Shown: positions 1 to 9,185 of the stretch, piece by piece | How positions within the stretch are numbered: the first letter of the stretch is position 1 | How the letters are laid out: each line of letters begins with the position of its first letter | Assembly (NCBI GenBank): GCA_023145515.1 | Contig: JAGLDP010000019.1 | Span: 1 to 36,675 of the forward strand | Length of the DNA: 36,675 nt | Direction: 5' to 3' | DNA from: Bacteroidales bacterium | GTDB taxonomy: Bacteria > Bacteroidota > Bacteroidia > Bacteroidales > UBA12481 | Position numbers and translations under genes: made by a program | Notes under the pieces: generated by a model | The model's input: only the letters and a program-made list of their open reading frames with translations | Told to the model about the DNA's origin: nothing | The model's database searches: none

Positions 1-339
1 ACTCAACCCTCTAGCAAGCAGGTCTTGATTTCTTTTGATCGTGGACTGCTTTCTCCGTGGAATCCTATTTTTATTGTTATTCCAAGCTGCCCGATTTTTA
101 CTATTACTGAAACGAGCATTAGGCTTATTTGAATAGAAGATTTCATCGTCCCATTCATCCACCTGAAAATACCCGCGTTGCTTCTCATCCAACTTGTAGT
201 AAACCGTTCGTATACCTATTCGATAAGATTTCAGATAACCTTTTTTTGTCCAACTATGTAGTGTTGGAAGAGTTATTCTTAGGATATGGGCCGCCTCTAA
301 CCTTGTTATTAATAGCCCGTGTGTTGTATTACTGTGCAT
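1..339 (-). CDS. Helix-turn-helix (excisionase/HTH_17-like) protein, partial at left edge
   Basis: An uninterrupted frame of 113 codons runs from an ATG at 339-337 to the left edge with no stop, so the C-terminus lies outside the window. An in-frame stop sits just upstream at 354-352. Residues about 9-50 read like the MerR/excisionase-type HTH_17 domain: ITRLEAAHILRITLPTLHSW is followed by TKKGYLKSYRIG and a YYKLDE strand. This pattern (two-helix recognition unit, then a wing with an RIG turn) is common in small DNA-binding proteins of Bacteroidota mobile elements and in some housekeeping regulators. The tail after residue 52 is unusual: an acidic patch (VDEWDDE) and then a very Asn/Lys/Arg-rich stretch. 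It could be a genuine basic extension or a decayed gene. Seen: the HTH-like motif. Inferred: DNA binding. Target and partner are unknown. Confidence 0.6.
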   Translation of the reverse strand, partial: MHSNTTHGLLITRLEAAHILRITLPTLHSWTKKGYLKSYRIGIRTVYYKLDEKQRGYFQVDEWDDEIFYSNKPNARFSNSKNRAAWNNNKNRIPRRKQSTIKRNQDLLARGLS

Positions 340-813
340 TACAAAACAAATTTAAATTTATCAGCCCTCCAATTTTCTGCTCTTTGCATGTTGAGAGCTA
401 TCCGTTCCTCAACCTATTGGTATGGACAACACAAAAATACGACCTAATTACAAGTGATTAATATACTGAGAAGGGAGGCATATGTTTGTCCAATAGGTGT
501 AACAAATGCAAAGAACCCTAATATTTCAAGAAAAAAAGGAAGGTGCGTTGATTACAAAAATGACTGTCTGATTTATTCCAGATGCGAGAGAGCCAATTTC
601 ACTTCAACCTAAGATGGAATTCGAAAATACCGTCATAGAAACCAGATTTGGCGATTTTTCTTCGAAAATACTATATTTTTTTCTTTCAAGACAAGCAGAA
701 ATTCGTCCAAAATCCCAAAACCGCCAAGTAAATCAATTCTCAAAAAACTGTCCCCAGCGGTTTTTCGCAAACACCTGTAATAGAGAAGAATAAGTCTATT
801 TGAGGTTTGTGCC
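340..813. other. Gene-poor stretch with no recognisable gene
   Basis: No recognisable gene here. A stop-free plus-strand stretch from about 569 to 793 contains a 59-codon frame (ATG 614, TAA 791-793); its product (rich in Phe, Arg and Gln) resembles nothing I know and is probably chance or a remnant. An 11-bp direct repeat, TTCGAAAATAC, occurs at 620-630 and 661-671. AACCGC/GCGGTT inverted arms lie near 719-724 and 759-764. None is strong enough to name a site. Confidence 0.4.
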
Positions 814-863
814 CCAGAAAAAAAGAAGCGCCCTAAATATCTAGATCAGATAATTAGGGCGCT
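814..863 (-). terminator. Intrinsic terminator of tRNA-Gln
   Basis: Perfect 10-bp arms AGCGCCCTAA (827-836) and TTAGGGCGCT (854-863) flank a 17-nt loop. Read on the minus strand, the hairpin is followed by a U-rich run (complement of the A-tract at 818-827), the layout expected for rho-independent termination just downstream of the tRNA. A short T-run also follows on the plus strand (863-867), so it could act in both directions. Confidence 0.85.
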
Positions 864-869
864 TTTTCG

Positions 870-942
870 TTGTCCGACCAGGGCTCGAACCTGGACTCTT
901 CTGGACCAAAACCAGATGTGTTGCCAATTACACCATCGGACA
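870..942 (-). tRNA. tRNA-Gln (anticodon UUG)
   Basis: The minus strand folds into a complete 73-nt cloverleaf: 7-bp acceptor stem TGTCCGA/TCGGACA, D arm GTGT/ACAC, anticodon stem TCTGG/CCAGA with loop TTTTGGT (anticodon TTG, reading CAA/CAG), short variable loop, and T arm CCAGG/CCTGG with loop TTCGAGC. The discriminator base is A and the CCA tail is not encoded. A terminator hairpin follows directly. No other tRNA lies next to it. Confidence 0.97.
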
Positions 943-1010
943 ATGGGAATGCAAAAATAGACAAATTTTTGAAAATCAAAAAACCCCACCGAAATATTTA
1001 TCAATTACTG

Positions 1011-1082
1011 AATCACAGAATCACAGAATCACAGAATCACCGATCCCCCGATCCCCCGAATCACCGAATCACCGAATCCCCC
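1011..1082 (+). repeat. 8-bp tandem array, AATCACMG type (9 units)
   Basis: Nine contiguous octamers: three AATCACAG, one AATCACCG, two ATCCCCCG, two AATCACCG and a final AATCCCCC. The array fills the gap between the tRNA and the GT117-like gene and ends 32 bp before its start codon. Related octamers recur at 15220-15243, 17411-17442 and 28403-28434. The plus-strand frame at 870-1118 only translates this array and antisense tRNA and is not a gene. Confidence 0.9.
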
Positions 1083-1114
1083 ATTTTCGTATCTTCACCA
1101 CAAATTTCAAACAA

Positions 1115-4100
1115 ATGAAAATATCTTCCTTCAGGTTCCTGAACCTAATACTTGGCTGGATAGCCTTCCTGATAGCCTTTATTACCTTTTATCTGACTAT
1201 GGAACCCACCGTTTCATGGTGGGATGCTGGTGAATTTATTGCTTCTGCTACTAAGCTCGAAGTGGGTCACCCTCCAGGAGCCCCCCTGTTTATGCTCATT
1301 GCACGTGTTTTTGCCTCACTGGCTGGTGAGCCAACGCAAATTGCTAAAATGGTTAACCTGGTTTCTGTGCTGGCCAGCGCTTTTACAGTTATGTTTCTTT
1401 ACTGGACTATCGTACACCTGGCTAGAAAAATGGCTGGCTGGAATAAAGATTATTCACTGACCGAGAAGATTTTTATCTTGGGATCAGGGATGGTTGGAGC
1501 TCTTGTGTTTACTTTTTCTGATTCATTTTGGTTCTCCGCCGTCGAAGGGGAAGTATATGCCCTGTCGTCTTTGTTTACCGCTGTTGTATTCTGGGCCATT
1601 CTGAGGTGGGAAGCTGAAGCAGAAAAATCGTCTGCAACACGCTGGATTTTGCTCATTGCCTACCTTACCGGCTTGTCAATTGGCGTGCATCTGCTTAACC
1701 TCCTGGCAATTCCTGCTATGATTTTTATCTATTATTTTAAAAAATATAAACCAACTCCTAAGGGTATCTTTTATACTTTTTCCCTATCGGTTTTCTTGGT
1801 GTTGGTAATTATGTATGGAATAATTCCGGGACTGGTATTGATGGCATCATGGTTTGAATTATTTTTTATTAATCTGCTTGGACTGCCTTTCAATACCGGG
1901 GTTATCCTGTTTATCGTATTGCTAATAGGTTTTACTGCGCTGGGGATTTATGTAACACATAAAAGAGGCAAGGTGCTGTGGAATACTGTGTTGCTCGCGT
2001 TTACAATGATTGTAATTGGGTATTCATCATATTCTATCCTGGTGATCCGGTCAAACGCAAATACACCTATGGAGCAGAATAATCCGGATGAAGTATTTCG
2101 GATGATCAAGTACCTGAACCGGGATCAGTATGGCGACCGACCTTTGCTTTTCGGACAATATTACACGGCACCGGTGTTATACGGTGAACCTGGAAAGCCA
2201 ACATATACAAGGGTAGATGATAAGTATGAAATTACTGATCATAGGCAAGTACCGGTTTTTGATAAGCGGTTTTTAACCATATTTCCGCGTATGTGGCATA
2301 ATAGTGCACAGCATGCCCAGTCATACAAGGAATGGGCATTGATTAAGGGAAAGCCTATTCAGGTTGAAGGACAGGATGGTGAACTAAAACGTGTGATAAA
2401 ACCAACTTTTACCGAGAATCTCAGGTTTTTCTTTTCATATCAGCTCGGACACATGTATTTCCGTTACTTCATGTGGAATTTTGTGGGTCGTCAGGATGAT
2501 ATTCAGTCGCATGGTGGCATTCTTCATGGAAATTGGCTTAGTGGAATTGGTTTTGTAGATGATGCTCGACTTGGTTCGCAGGAAATGATTCCTGATTCTG
2601 CCCTGAACCATAAATCGCGGAATGTATATTATTTTCTACCTCTATTATTGGGAATAATCGGGGCCGTTTATCAATACCGTAAGGGGAAGAAGGATTTCTG
2701 GGTGATTATGCTCCTATTTGTTTACACCGGAATTGCTATCGTGGTTTATCTTAACCAATGGCCAAATCAACCCCGTGAACGAGATTACGCTTTTGCCGGA
2801 TCATATTATGCTTTTGCGATATGGATTGGATTGGGGATACTGGGATTGATGGGGATCGGCCGTAGACGGAAAGGTGGGCAGAATAATGGGCATAGACGAG
2901 GGTCTGTCACTGTTGCCATGATCACGATACTTGCCGGCTTATGTATTCCGGCCTTAATGGCATCACAAAATTGGGATGATCATGATCGTTCTAATCGTTA
3001 TATGGCCAGAGATTTTGCCTATAATTATCTGAATTCCTGTGCCCCGAATGCTATTCTTTTTACCAATGGTGATAATGATACTTTTCCGCTTTGGTATGCC
3101 CAGGAAGTAGAGGGCGTGCGTACTGATGTGCGTGTGATTTGCCTTCCATACCTGGCTGCTGATTGGTATATTGAGCAGATGTACAGAAAGGTGTACGATT
3201 CAGATCCTATTCCATTTTCACTTGCGAAGCACCAATATCGTATGGGAACACGTGATTATATTCCTGTATTTAAGCGGATTGAGGAAAGACGAGATATTCT
3301 TGAGATTATTGAGTTTGTAGCCTCTGATGATGAAAGAACTAAAGTGCCTCTTCGTGATGGTACTTCGATTGACTATTTGCCAACAAATAAAGTGAGAATG
3401 CTTGTAGATTCTGCTCAGGTGATGAGAACGGGTACAGTGCAACCTGAGGATGCAGATAAAATTGTTTCGGTTATCGAATGGGATTTGAAATCAGGTGGAA
3501 TTGGGAAAAACGACTTGATGATTCTTGACCTGATAGCACACAATAATTGGGAACGTCCGATTTATTTCACCTCAATTATGCATCAGAATATTAATGGCTT
3601 GCAGAATTACTTCCAATTGGATGGCCTGGCTTATCGCTTTGTTCCGATTAATACCGAATCATCAGGAGGGAGGGCCTCACATATTAATACAGATCTGCTT
3701 TATGATCGTTTTATGAATGAATTTAGCTGGGGCCAAATGGACAATCCTGATACCTGGGTTGATTATTATACTCAGCGAACAGTTATGATTCTCAGAATAC
3801 GTTATAACCATACCTTGCTGGCTGAAGCTCTTCTGGCTGAAGGGAAAATCACAAAAGCGGTTGAGGTACTTGACAGGGTTGTGCAGATTATGCCTAAAGA
3901 GCAGTTCCCTTATGAAATCTTTGCTGCTGGTATTGCAGAAACATATTATAAATGTGAAGAAGTTGAAAAAGCTAATGTGCTGATCAATAGTTATCTTCAG
4001 GATGTATACCAGGATTTAGCTTATTATATTGATCTTCAGACTTCTGCAGGTAGTATGCTGGGCGATGAGGCCCAACGGGCTGCATCTATTCTGTCAGAGA

Positions 4101-4189
4101 TCGATAGACTGACCAGAAAGTATGGACAGATTGAAATCGCTGAAAGCATTCAAAGCCGGATAAATGAACTTTTAGGTAATGGTTCATGA
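1115..4189 (+). CDS. DUF2723 / GT117-type membrane glycosyltransferase
   Basis: A 1024-residue polytopic membrane protein of the DUF2723 family, related to TMEM260 and the protein O-mannosyltransferases (CAZy GT117). It probably transfers sugar from a lipid carrier to exported protein at the inner membrane. Near the N-terminus, after the first membrane segment, is the acidic stretch PTVSWWDAGEFIASATKLEV, whose Asp and Glu are the likely catalytic or donor-binding site as in GT-C enzymes. Roughly a dozen hydrophobic segments occupy residues 1-600. A soluble region follows (NGDNDTFPLWYAQEVEGVRT around residue 650, typical of the family), ending in helical TPR-like repeats. Length is normal for Bacteroidota homologues. 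Its stop overlaps the start of the deacetylase gene by 4 bp, implying translational coupling. Family call is firm; substrate is inferred. Confidence 0.9.
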   Translation: MKISSFRFLNLILGWIAFLIAFITFYLTMEPTVSWWDAGEFIASATKLEVGHPPGAPLFMLIARVFASLAGEPTQIAKMVNLVSVLASAFTVMFLYWTIVHLARKMAGWNKDYSLTEKIFILGSGMVGALVFTFSDSFWFSAVEGEVYALSSLFTAVVFWAILRWEAEAEKSSATRWILLIAYLTGLSIGVHLLNLLAIPAMIFIYYFKKYKPTPKGIFYTFSLSVFLVLVIMYGIIPGLVLMASWFELFFINLLGLPFNTGVILFIVLLIGFTALGIYVTHKRGKVLWNTVLLAFTMIVIGYSSYSILVIRSNANTPMEQNNPDEVFRMIKYLNRDQYGDRPLLFGQYYTAPVLYGEPGKPTYTRVDDKYEITDHRQVPVFDKRFLTIFPRMWHNSAQHAQSYKEWALIKGKPIQVEGQDGELKRVIKPTFTENLRFFFSYQLGHMYFRYFMWNFVGRQDDIQSHGGILHGNWLSGIGFVDDARLGSQEMIPDSALNHKSRNVYYFLPLLLGIIGAVYQYRKGKKDFWVIMLLFVYTGIAIVVYLNQWPNQPRERDYAFAGSYYAFAIWIGLGILGLMGIGRRRKGGQNNGHRRGSVTVAMITILAGLCIPALMASQNWDDHDRSNRYMARDFAYNYLNSCAPNAILFTNGDNDTFPLWYAQEVEGVRTDVRVICLPYLAADWYIEQMYRKVYDSDPIPFSLAKHQYRMGTRDYIPVFKRIEERRDILEIIEFVASDDERTKVPLRDGTSIDYLPTNKVRMLVDSAQVMRTGTVQPEDADKIVSVIEWDLKSGGIGKNDLMILDLIAHNNWERPIYFTSIMHQNINGLQNYFQLDGLAYRFVPINTESSGGRASHINTDLLYDRFMNEFSWGQMDNPDTWVDYYTQRTVMILRIRYNHTLLAEALLAEGKITKAVEVLDRVVQIMPKEQFPYEIFAAGIAETYYKCEEVEKANVLINSYLQDVYQDLAYYIDLQTSAGSMLGDEAQRAASILSEIDRLTRKYGQIEIAESIQSRINELLGNGS

Positions 4190-4857
4190 AAATAAATTTC
4201 AAAAAGAGAATTAAAATCAGACTACTAGCTAGTCCTCCAAAATATCTTCGGTTTTTATACGGACGTACAGTATGGAAGGTTAGCACTAATGAAAATGAGT
4301 TATTCATAACATTTGATGATGGTCCGGTTCCTGAACTAACACCCTGGGTTCTTGATACTCTGAAGAGCTACAATGCAAAGGCAACTTTTTTTTGCGTAGG
4401 TGATAATGTGAGAAAGTATCCTGAACTGTATGATCGTATTCGTAAAGAAGGGCATGGTACAGGTAATCATTCATATAGTCATCTGAATGGATTCAAAGTA
4501 TCACTTCGTCGGTATATAAAGAATGTGTTCGAGGCTAAACGCTATATTGACTCAGATTTATTCAGGCCACCTTATGGTTCGCTGCGATTTTTAACCAGGC
4601 TTATCCTTAAATCCAGGTTTCGTATTATCATGTGGGATATTCTGAGTATGGATTATGATCGTAGCATGAAACCCCGGCAGGTAGTTAGAAATGTGATTGG
4701 AAATGTGACCCCGGGTTCTATCGTTGTTTTCCACGATAACCTGAAAGCAAAAACTAATTTGGAATATACTCTTCCAAGGATTCTGGATTATTATTCCAAA
4801 AGAGGCTACTCTTTCGTAAATTTGCAGGAGAGATTAGAAAACCAAGTAGGCAAGTAA
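4186..4857 (+). CDS. Polysaccharide deacetylase (NodB domain, CE4)
   Basis: A 223-residue protein with the main motifs of the NodB homology domain: TFDDGP at residues 42-47 (catalytic base D44 and metal-binding D45), HSYSH at 95-99 (two metal-ligand His), RPPYG at 127-131, and a late IVVFHDN with the conserved His. The family removes acetyl groups from N-acetylglucosamine-containing polymers or lipid-linked sugars using a divalent metal. There is no clear signal peptide: a basic N-terminus precedes a weakly hydrophobic stretch, so action at the cytoplasmic face or membrane is possible. It overlaps the GT117-like gene by 4 bp (ATGA), and purD follows after 13 bp. The link to the upstream glycosyltransferase suggests glycan or lipid-sugar processing, but that is inference. 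Confidence 0.9.
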   Translation: MKINFKKRIKIRLLASPPKYLRFLYGRTVWKVSTNENELFITFDDGPVPELTPWVLDTLKSYNAKATFFCVGDNVRKYPELYDRIRKEGHGTGNHSYSHLNGFKVSLRRYIKNVFEAKRYIDSDLFRPPYGSLRFLTRLILKSRFRIIMWDILSMDYDRSMKPRQVVRNVIGNVTPGSIVVFHDNLKAKTNLEYTLPRILDYYSKRGYSFVNLQERLENQVGK

Positions 4858-4870
4858 GTAATATACTAAC

Positions 4871-6139
4871 ATGAATGTACTAGTTATTGGATCAGGAGGA
4901 CGAGAACATGCTTTGGCATGGAAAATCGCTCAAAGCCCGTTGTTGAATAAACTATATATAGCTCCAGGGAATTCAGGCACAGAGGAACATGGCGAGAATG
5001 TTTCTCTTGACACTAATAATTTTCCCTTAGTGGTTGATTTTCTTCGCGAAAAAAATGTAAAAATGCTTGTGGTTGGTCCTGAAGACCCACTGGTTATGGG
5101 GATTAATGATTATGTCAGAATGCAGCCCGATCTGAAGGATATCAAGGTTGTTGGTCCTAATTCTGAGGCTGCACAATTAGAGGGTAGTAAGGAATTTGCC
5201 AAAGAATTCATGGCACAAAATAATATCCCTACTGCTAAATATGCTAGTTTTTCAATTGAAGATCTGGAGCAAGGAAAAATATTTCTTGATAGCATGGAGG
5301 CTCCATACGTTTTGAAAGCTGATGGCTTGGCCGCTGGCAAAGGGGTGGTAATTCTTGATGATCTTGAAGAAGCAAAGGCTGAATTAGAGAGCATGCTGGG
5401 TGGGAAATTTGGAATGGCTTCAGAAAAGGTTGTTATTGAAGAATTTCTCTCGGGAATTGAATTGTCAGTGTTTGTTCTGACTGATGGAACTCATTATCAC
5501 ATGCTTCCAAATGCCAAGGATTATAAACGGATTGGCGAGGGGGATACCGGATTGAATACCGGGGGGATGGGCGCTATTTCACCTGTTCCTTTTGCAGATG
5601 AAAGTTTTATGAAAAAGGTTCTTGATCGTATTGTGGAGCCTACGATTAATGGATTTAGTGCTTATGGTTTACACTATGAAGGATTTGTTTTCTTTGGTCT
5701 GATTAATGTAGATGGCAACCCATACGTTATTGAATATAATGTGAGATTAGGTGACCCTGAATCAGAGGTTATCATTCCAAGAATTAAGACAGATCTTTTG
5801 GCTTTGATGGCCAAAATGGGAACACCACAATTTGAATCAGCAAAAGTTGAATTTGACCCTCGGGCTGCAACAACAGTGATGCTTGTTTCAGGTGGATATC
5901 CGGAGGGCTATAAAAAGGGCTTAGAAATATCAGGACTAGATATGGTTGAGGGTTCAATAGTATTTCATGCCGGGGCTAAGAATAGTGATGATGGAATTGT
6001 TACCACCGGCGGTAGGGTTATGGCAGTTACCTCAATGGATTCAGAATGGAAGAATGCTCTCATAATGAGCTATGTTAATGCAGCAATGATCCAGTTTGAA
6101 GACATGGATTTCAGGAAGGATATAGGATTTGATTTGTAA
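4871..6139 (+). CDS. purD: Phosphoribosylamine--glycine ligase
   Basis: GAR synthetase, the second step of de novo purine synthesis: phosphoribosylamine + glycine + ATP gives glycinamide ribonucleotide. The 422-residue length is typical. The N-terminal MNVLVIGSGGREHALAWKI is the family signature. The ATP-grasp part shows VLKADGLAAGKGVVI and later YNVRLGDPESEV with the metal-binding acidic residues. The C-terminal domain has the usual GGYP and TTGGRVM patterns. It sits in the middle of an otherwise envelope-oriented gene set, 13 bp after the deacetylase and 10 bp before a membrane protein, so it is probably co-transcribed with them. Confidence 0.97.
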   Translation: MNVLVIGSGGREHALAWKIAQSPLLNKLYIAPGNSGTEEHGENVSLDTNNFPLVVDFLREKNVKMLVVGPEDPLVMGINDYVRMQPDLKDIKVVGPNSEAAQLEGSKEFAKEFMAQNNIPTAKYASFSIEDLEQGKIFLDSMEAPYVLKADGLAAGKGVVILDDLEEAKAELESMLGGKFGMASEKVVIEEFLSGIELSVFVLTDGTHYHMLPNAKDYKRIGEGDTGLNTGGMGAISPVPFADESFMKKVLDRIVEPTINGFSAYGLHYEGFVFFGLINVDGNPYVIEYNVRLGDPESEVIIPRIKTDLLALMAKMGTPQFESAKVEFDPRAATTVMLVSGGYPEGYKKGLEISGLDMVEGSIVFHAGAKNSDDGIVTTGGRVMAVTSMDSEWKNALIMSYVNAAMIQFEDMDFRKDIGFDL

Positions 6140-6149
6140 ACAAGAATAA

Positions 6150-7136
6150 ATGTTTCCGGCACTAAGATCTCAGCGGGTTTCTATGCAGATTCTACTGCCC
6201 TTAATTGGCTTTCTGCCATTTCTGAGCTTTATAATTGTTCCCGGACTGAATTTGGTCTCAATTCATAATGCCCAGGGATTATCATATAGTATCTTTCGAG
6301 AGAGTACAACAAGTTCACCAAACCTAATGATTTTGGGTTCATATCTGTTGGTGGTATCGTTTAGCTTTATCTTTTTTATTATTAACATCCGCTTTGATAT
6401 TCTTGGTCAACGAAGTGTGATACTATCATATTTCTATCTGTTTTTGGTTTGTACTCCTATGGTTAATATGTATTTTCATCCTGCCGGACTAGGAGGCATA
6501 TTATTATTTGTTGGTTTGCTTTTTATATTTGGTATTTATCACAAAAAAAGACCTTCCTCAAGTATTCTGAATGCTGGGATTTTATTTGGGATTTCTACTT
6601 TGATTTATCCTCCATTTCTGGTTTTCTTTCTGGTTTTCTGGCTTGCTATAGCACGTATGAAGCAACCCTTCTGGAGAGATTTTGCAGTTATCATCATGGG
6701 GTTCTTAATACCAGTATGGCTCTACGGATCTTATCTTTTTCTAAGTCATCAATTGGCTTATGAGTGGATTAGTTTCACACAATGGTTTGAACTCAGACAC
6801 AGCTGGCCGCCAGCTCTTCCAGGCAATTCGATCTTGCATTTGATTTGGATCATCTGGTTGATAATTATGCTGTCAATAGCAATGGGATTGGCTCGCAGCA
6901 GAAAAGATGCCGGACGAAGAATTACCTCAGTATTAATTCAGTTTTTGTGGATGGGTCCTTTGCTTATCTTACTTTTTGAAAGAGTGTCTTTTGAAATATG
7001 GGGCTTAATCAGCATACCTCTGGCAGTATTGTTCTCAATGGCAGTAATAAACTCGCGCAGAAAATGGTTGCCAAGAATTATGATTTTATCAATGATCCTA
7101 TTCCTGCTACTCTTCCAGATTGACAGGCTACTATAA
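6150..7136 (+). CDS. Polytopic membrane protein of unknown function (possibly DUF6427)
   Basis: A 328-residue protein made almost wholly of hydrophobic segments (about eight to nine), with short charged loops such as HKKRPSSS and RSRKDAGRR. I do not recognise a catalytic motif. Small Bacteroidota membrane proteins annotated DUF6427 have a similar size and topology and tend to lie near nucleotide or envelope genes, so that is a candidate family only. It starts 10 bp after purD, consistent with the last gene of the operon. Its 3' end overlaps that of the opposite-strand gene at 7131-7628 by 6 bp, leaving no room for a terminator between the two convergent units. Confidence 0.75.
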   Translation: MFPALRSQRVSMQILLPLIGFLPFLSFIIVPGLNLVSIHNAQGLSYSIFRESTTSSPNLMILGSYLLVVSFSFIFFIINIRFDILGQRSVILSYFYLFLVCTPMVNMYFHPAGLGGILLFVGLLFIFGIYHKKRPSSSILNAGILFGISTLIYPPFLVFFLVFWLAIARMKQPFWRDFAVIIMGFLIPVWLYGSYLFLSHQLAYEWISFTQWFELRHSWPPALPGNSILHLIWIIWLIIMLSIAMGLARSRKDAGRRITSVLIQFLWMGPLLILLFERVSFEIWGLISIPLAVLFSMAVINSRRKWLPRIMILSMILFLLLFQIDRLL

Positions 7137-7628
7137 GTCCTCAATAAGCTCCGCATCTTCAGAATCCTCATTAAAGCTCTCAAAAACCTGAGACTTACCT
7201 TTGACTTTATCGAGAAATCGCCAGAATCGCTTGTCTTTTACCTCGATTGCTTTAATGCTTCTCTTTAGTTTTTTATCTGAATTGATTTTGTTCTGAATGA
7301 AGCCCTTACAGATTTTATCAAGATGAGAAAGACTAATAATCAGGTCAGAGGCCCATACTTGAAATTGTTTTGACAACACTTTGTCAGTAACAGCAGACTC
7401 ACTACTCAAATAGTTAGGAAGTGTATTGAGAACAAACTCTTCAAACATCCTCCTATGCTTTTTGTCAAGATTAATAATCTCTATGAAATGCTTGTCTGTC
7501 AGAGATATAGCCCCTTTTAGCTTCAGTATTTCCAGAATATCCAGATTTACCTGGATCATCTTTTGATGTTCCCGTATTATCTTGATACTTTCAATCAGAC
7601 TTTTTGGTATAGACTTACCTTGCTCCAT
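7131..7628 (-). CDS. Small helical protein of unknown function
   Basis: A 165-residue, highly charged and mostly alpha-helical protein with no signal peptide or membrane segment; it ends in an acidic tail (NEDSEDAELIEDL). I do not recognise the family. It lies 20 bp downstream of the carboxyltransferase gene in the same orientation and so is probably the last gene of that operon, but nothing in it resembles a carboxylase subunit or a biotin-binding module. The 3' end overlaps the convergent membrane-protein gene by 6 bp. The start ATG at 7628 is the first in the frame. That it is a real gene rests on its length, natural amino-acid composition and position. Confidence 0.7.
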   Translation of the reverse strand: MEQGKSIPKSLIESIKIIREHQKMIQVNLDILEILKLKGAISLTDKHFIEIINLDKKHRRMFEEFVLNTLPNYLSSESAVTDKVLSKQFQVWASDLIISLSHLDKICKGFIQNKINSDKKLKRSIKAIEVKDKRFWRFLDKVKGKSQVFESFNEDSEDAELIEDL

Positions 7629-7648
7629 CTATAGCAAAAGTAGGAATT

Positions 7649-9181
7649 CTATAGCGGAATATTCCCATGTTTTTTAGGTGGATTTGAATAGCTCTTATTT
7701 TTTGTCATATCCAAAGCCTGAATGAGTTTTTTCCGAGTATTTTTCGGGAAGATAATTTCATCTACATAGCCCAGTTCTGCAGCTCTGAACGGATTGGCAA
7801 AGTTCTCTTTATATTCCTCAACAGCTTGTTTTTTACCTTCATCATCAAGATTGCGATACAGTATATTGACGGCTCCATCTGAACCCATTACTGCAATTTC
7901 TCCGCTTGGATATGCATAGTTCACATCAGCTCCAATATGTTTACTTGACATCACGTCGTATGCACCTCCGTAGGCTTTGCGAGTGATTAGAGTGATTTTC
8001 GGGACAGTTGCCTCAGAAAATGCATATAGTAATTTAGCTCCATGCTTAATAATTCCGCCTAATTCTTGATTTGTGCCGGGGAGGAATCCTGGTACATCAA
8101 CAAGAGTAATCAATGGGATGTTAAAGGCATCGCAAAAGCGAACAAAACGGGCAGCTTTAACAGAAGAATTTATATCCAGACAACCCGCAAGGAAAGCGGG
8201 CTGGTTTGCCACAATTCCTACTGATTTTCCATCCATGCGTCCGAATCCCACTATCATGTTTTTAGCGTAATGAGGCTGAACCTCAAGGAAATTATGATTA
8301 TCAACCACTGACAGTATGATTTCCTTCATATCGTAGGGCTTATTAGGATCTTCAGGAACAAGATCACGGAGTTTTTCATCCACCCTGTTAGGATCGTCAT
8401 CAGTTCGTATTACTGGAGGGTCTTCAAGATTATTTGATGGAAGAAATGAGATCAGTTCTCTGATCATCATCATTGCCTGTTCATCATCCTGAGCAGCAAA
8501 ATGCGCCACACCACTTTCAGAATTATGAGTCATTGCTCCTCCTAATTCTTCTTTAGTCACCTCCTCATGGGTAACGGTCTTGATAACATCCGGACCGGTA
8601 ACAAACATATAAGAAGTATCTTTAACCATGAAGATAAAGTCTGTCAGGGCAGGAGAATAAACAGCTCCACCGGCACAAGGTCCTAAAATGGCTGATATTT
8701 GAGGAATAACACCACTGGCCCGGGTATTTCTGAAGAAAATATCTGCATATCCAGCCAGGCTTTGAACCCCTTCCTGAATACGGGCACCACCTGAGTCATT
8801 TAGTCCGATGAGTGGAGCTCCCATTTTCATGGCCAGGTCCATTATCTTGATAACCTTATTGGCATTAGCTCTGCTCATTGTTCCTCCGAAGACAGTAAAA
8901 TCCTGTGCGAAAACGTAAATTAATCGTCCGTCGATTTTCCCATATCCGGTTACTATACCATCACCAGGAATTTTCTTGTCACCCATACCAAAATCTTTAG
9001 TCTGGTGCATCACCAGCTTGTCGATTTCAACAAAGGTTTCGGGATCCATTAAGATGTTAATGCGTTCACGTGCTGTGCTTTTACCAGCATTATGCATTTT
9101 GTCAATACGTGCCTGACCGCCACCTATTTCAGCAGCCTTGTTCAGGTTCTCTAGTTTCTTGAATGTATCTTTTTGTGACAT
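7649..9181 (-). CDS. Acyl-CoA carboxylase beta (carboxyltransferase) subunit
   Basis: A 510-residue crotonase-fold carboxyltransferase of the PccB/MmdA family. It moves CO2 from carboxybiotin to an acyl-CoA (propionyl-CoA or acetyl-CoA), or in the reverse sense in methylmalonyl-CoA decarboxylase complexes. Visible signatures: [20 protein letters not shown] near the N-terminus, [17 protein letters not shown] (acyl-CoA oxyanion region), [16 protein letters not shown], then [13 protein letters not shown] and [16 protein letters not shown] in the C-terminal half, and [20 protein letters not shown] at the end. It lies 4 bp after the biotin carrier gene. The nearby biotin carboxylase makes a carboxylase more likely than a sodium-pumping decarboxylase. 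PccB and MmdA cannot be separated by eye. Confidence 0.95.
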   Translation of the reverse strand: MSQKDTFKKLENLNKAAEIGGGQARIDKMHNAGKSTARERINILMDPETFVEIDKLVMHQTKDFGMGDKKIPGDGIVTGYGKIDGRLIYVFAQDFTVFGGTMSRANANKVIKIMDLAMKMGAPLIGLNDSGGARIQEGVQSLAGYADIFFRNTRASGVIPQISAILGPCAGGAVYSPALTDFIFMVKDTSYMFVTGPDVIKTVTHEEVTKEELGGAMTHNSESGVAHFAAQDDEQAMMMIRELISFLPSNNLEDPPVIRTDDDPNRVDEKLRDLVPEDPNKPYDMKEIILSVVDNHNFLEVQPHYAKNMIVGFGRMDGKSVGIVANQPAFLAGCLDINSSVKAARFVRFCDAFNIPLITLVDVPGFLPGTNQELGGIIKHGAKLLYAFSEATVPKITLITRKAYGGAYDVMSSKHIGADVNYAYPSGEIAVMGSDGAVNILYRNLDDEGKKQAVEEYKENFANPFRAAELGYVDEIIFPKNTRKKLIQALDMTKNKSYSNPPKKHGNIPL

Positions 9182-9185
9182 AGGG

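Noticed and set aside
3-188. 61-codon minus-strand frame at the left edge
   Set aside because: It is a different frame of the HTH gene, which has a recognisable motif and stays open to the edge.
129-461. 110-codon plus-strand frame
   Set aside because: Largely antisense to the HTH gene, without any familiar motif or usable start context.
1011-1082. Possible CRISPR array
   Set aside because: The units are contiguous octamers with no spacers, far too short for CRISPR repeats, and no cas gene is present.
870-1118. 82-codon plus-strand frame across the tRNA and repeat
   Set aside because: It translates the antisense of tRNA-Gln and then the 8-bp array (repeating HRITES-like residues); no coding character apart from the repeat.
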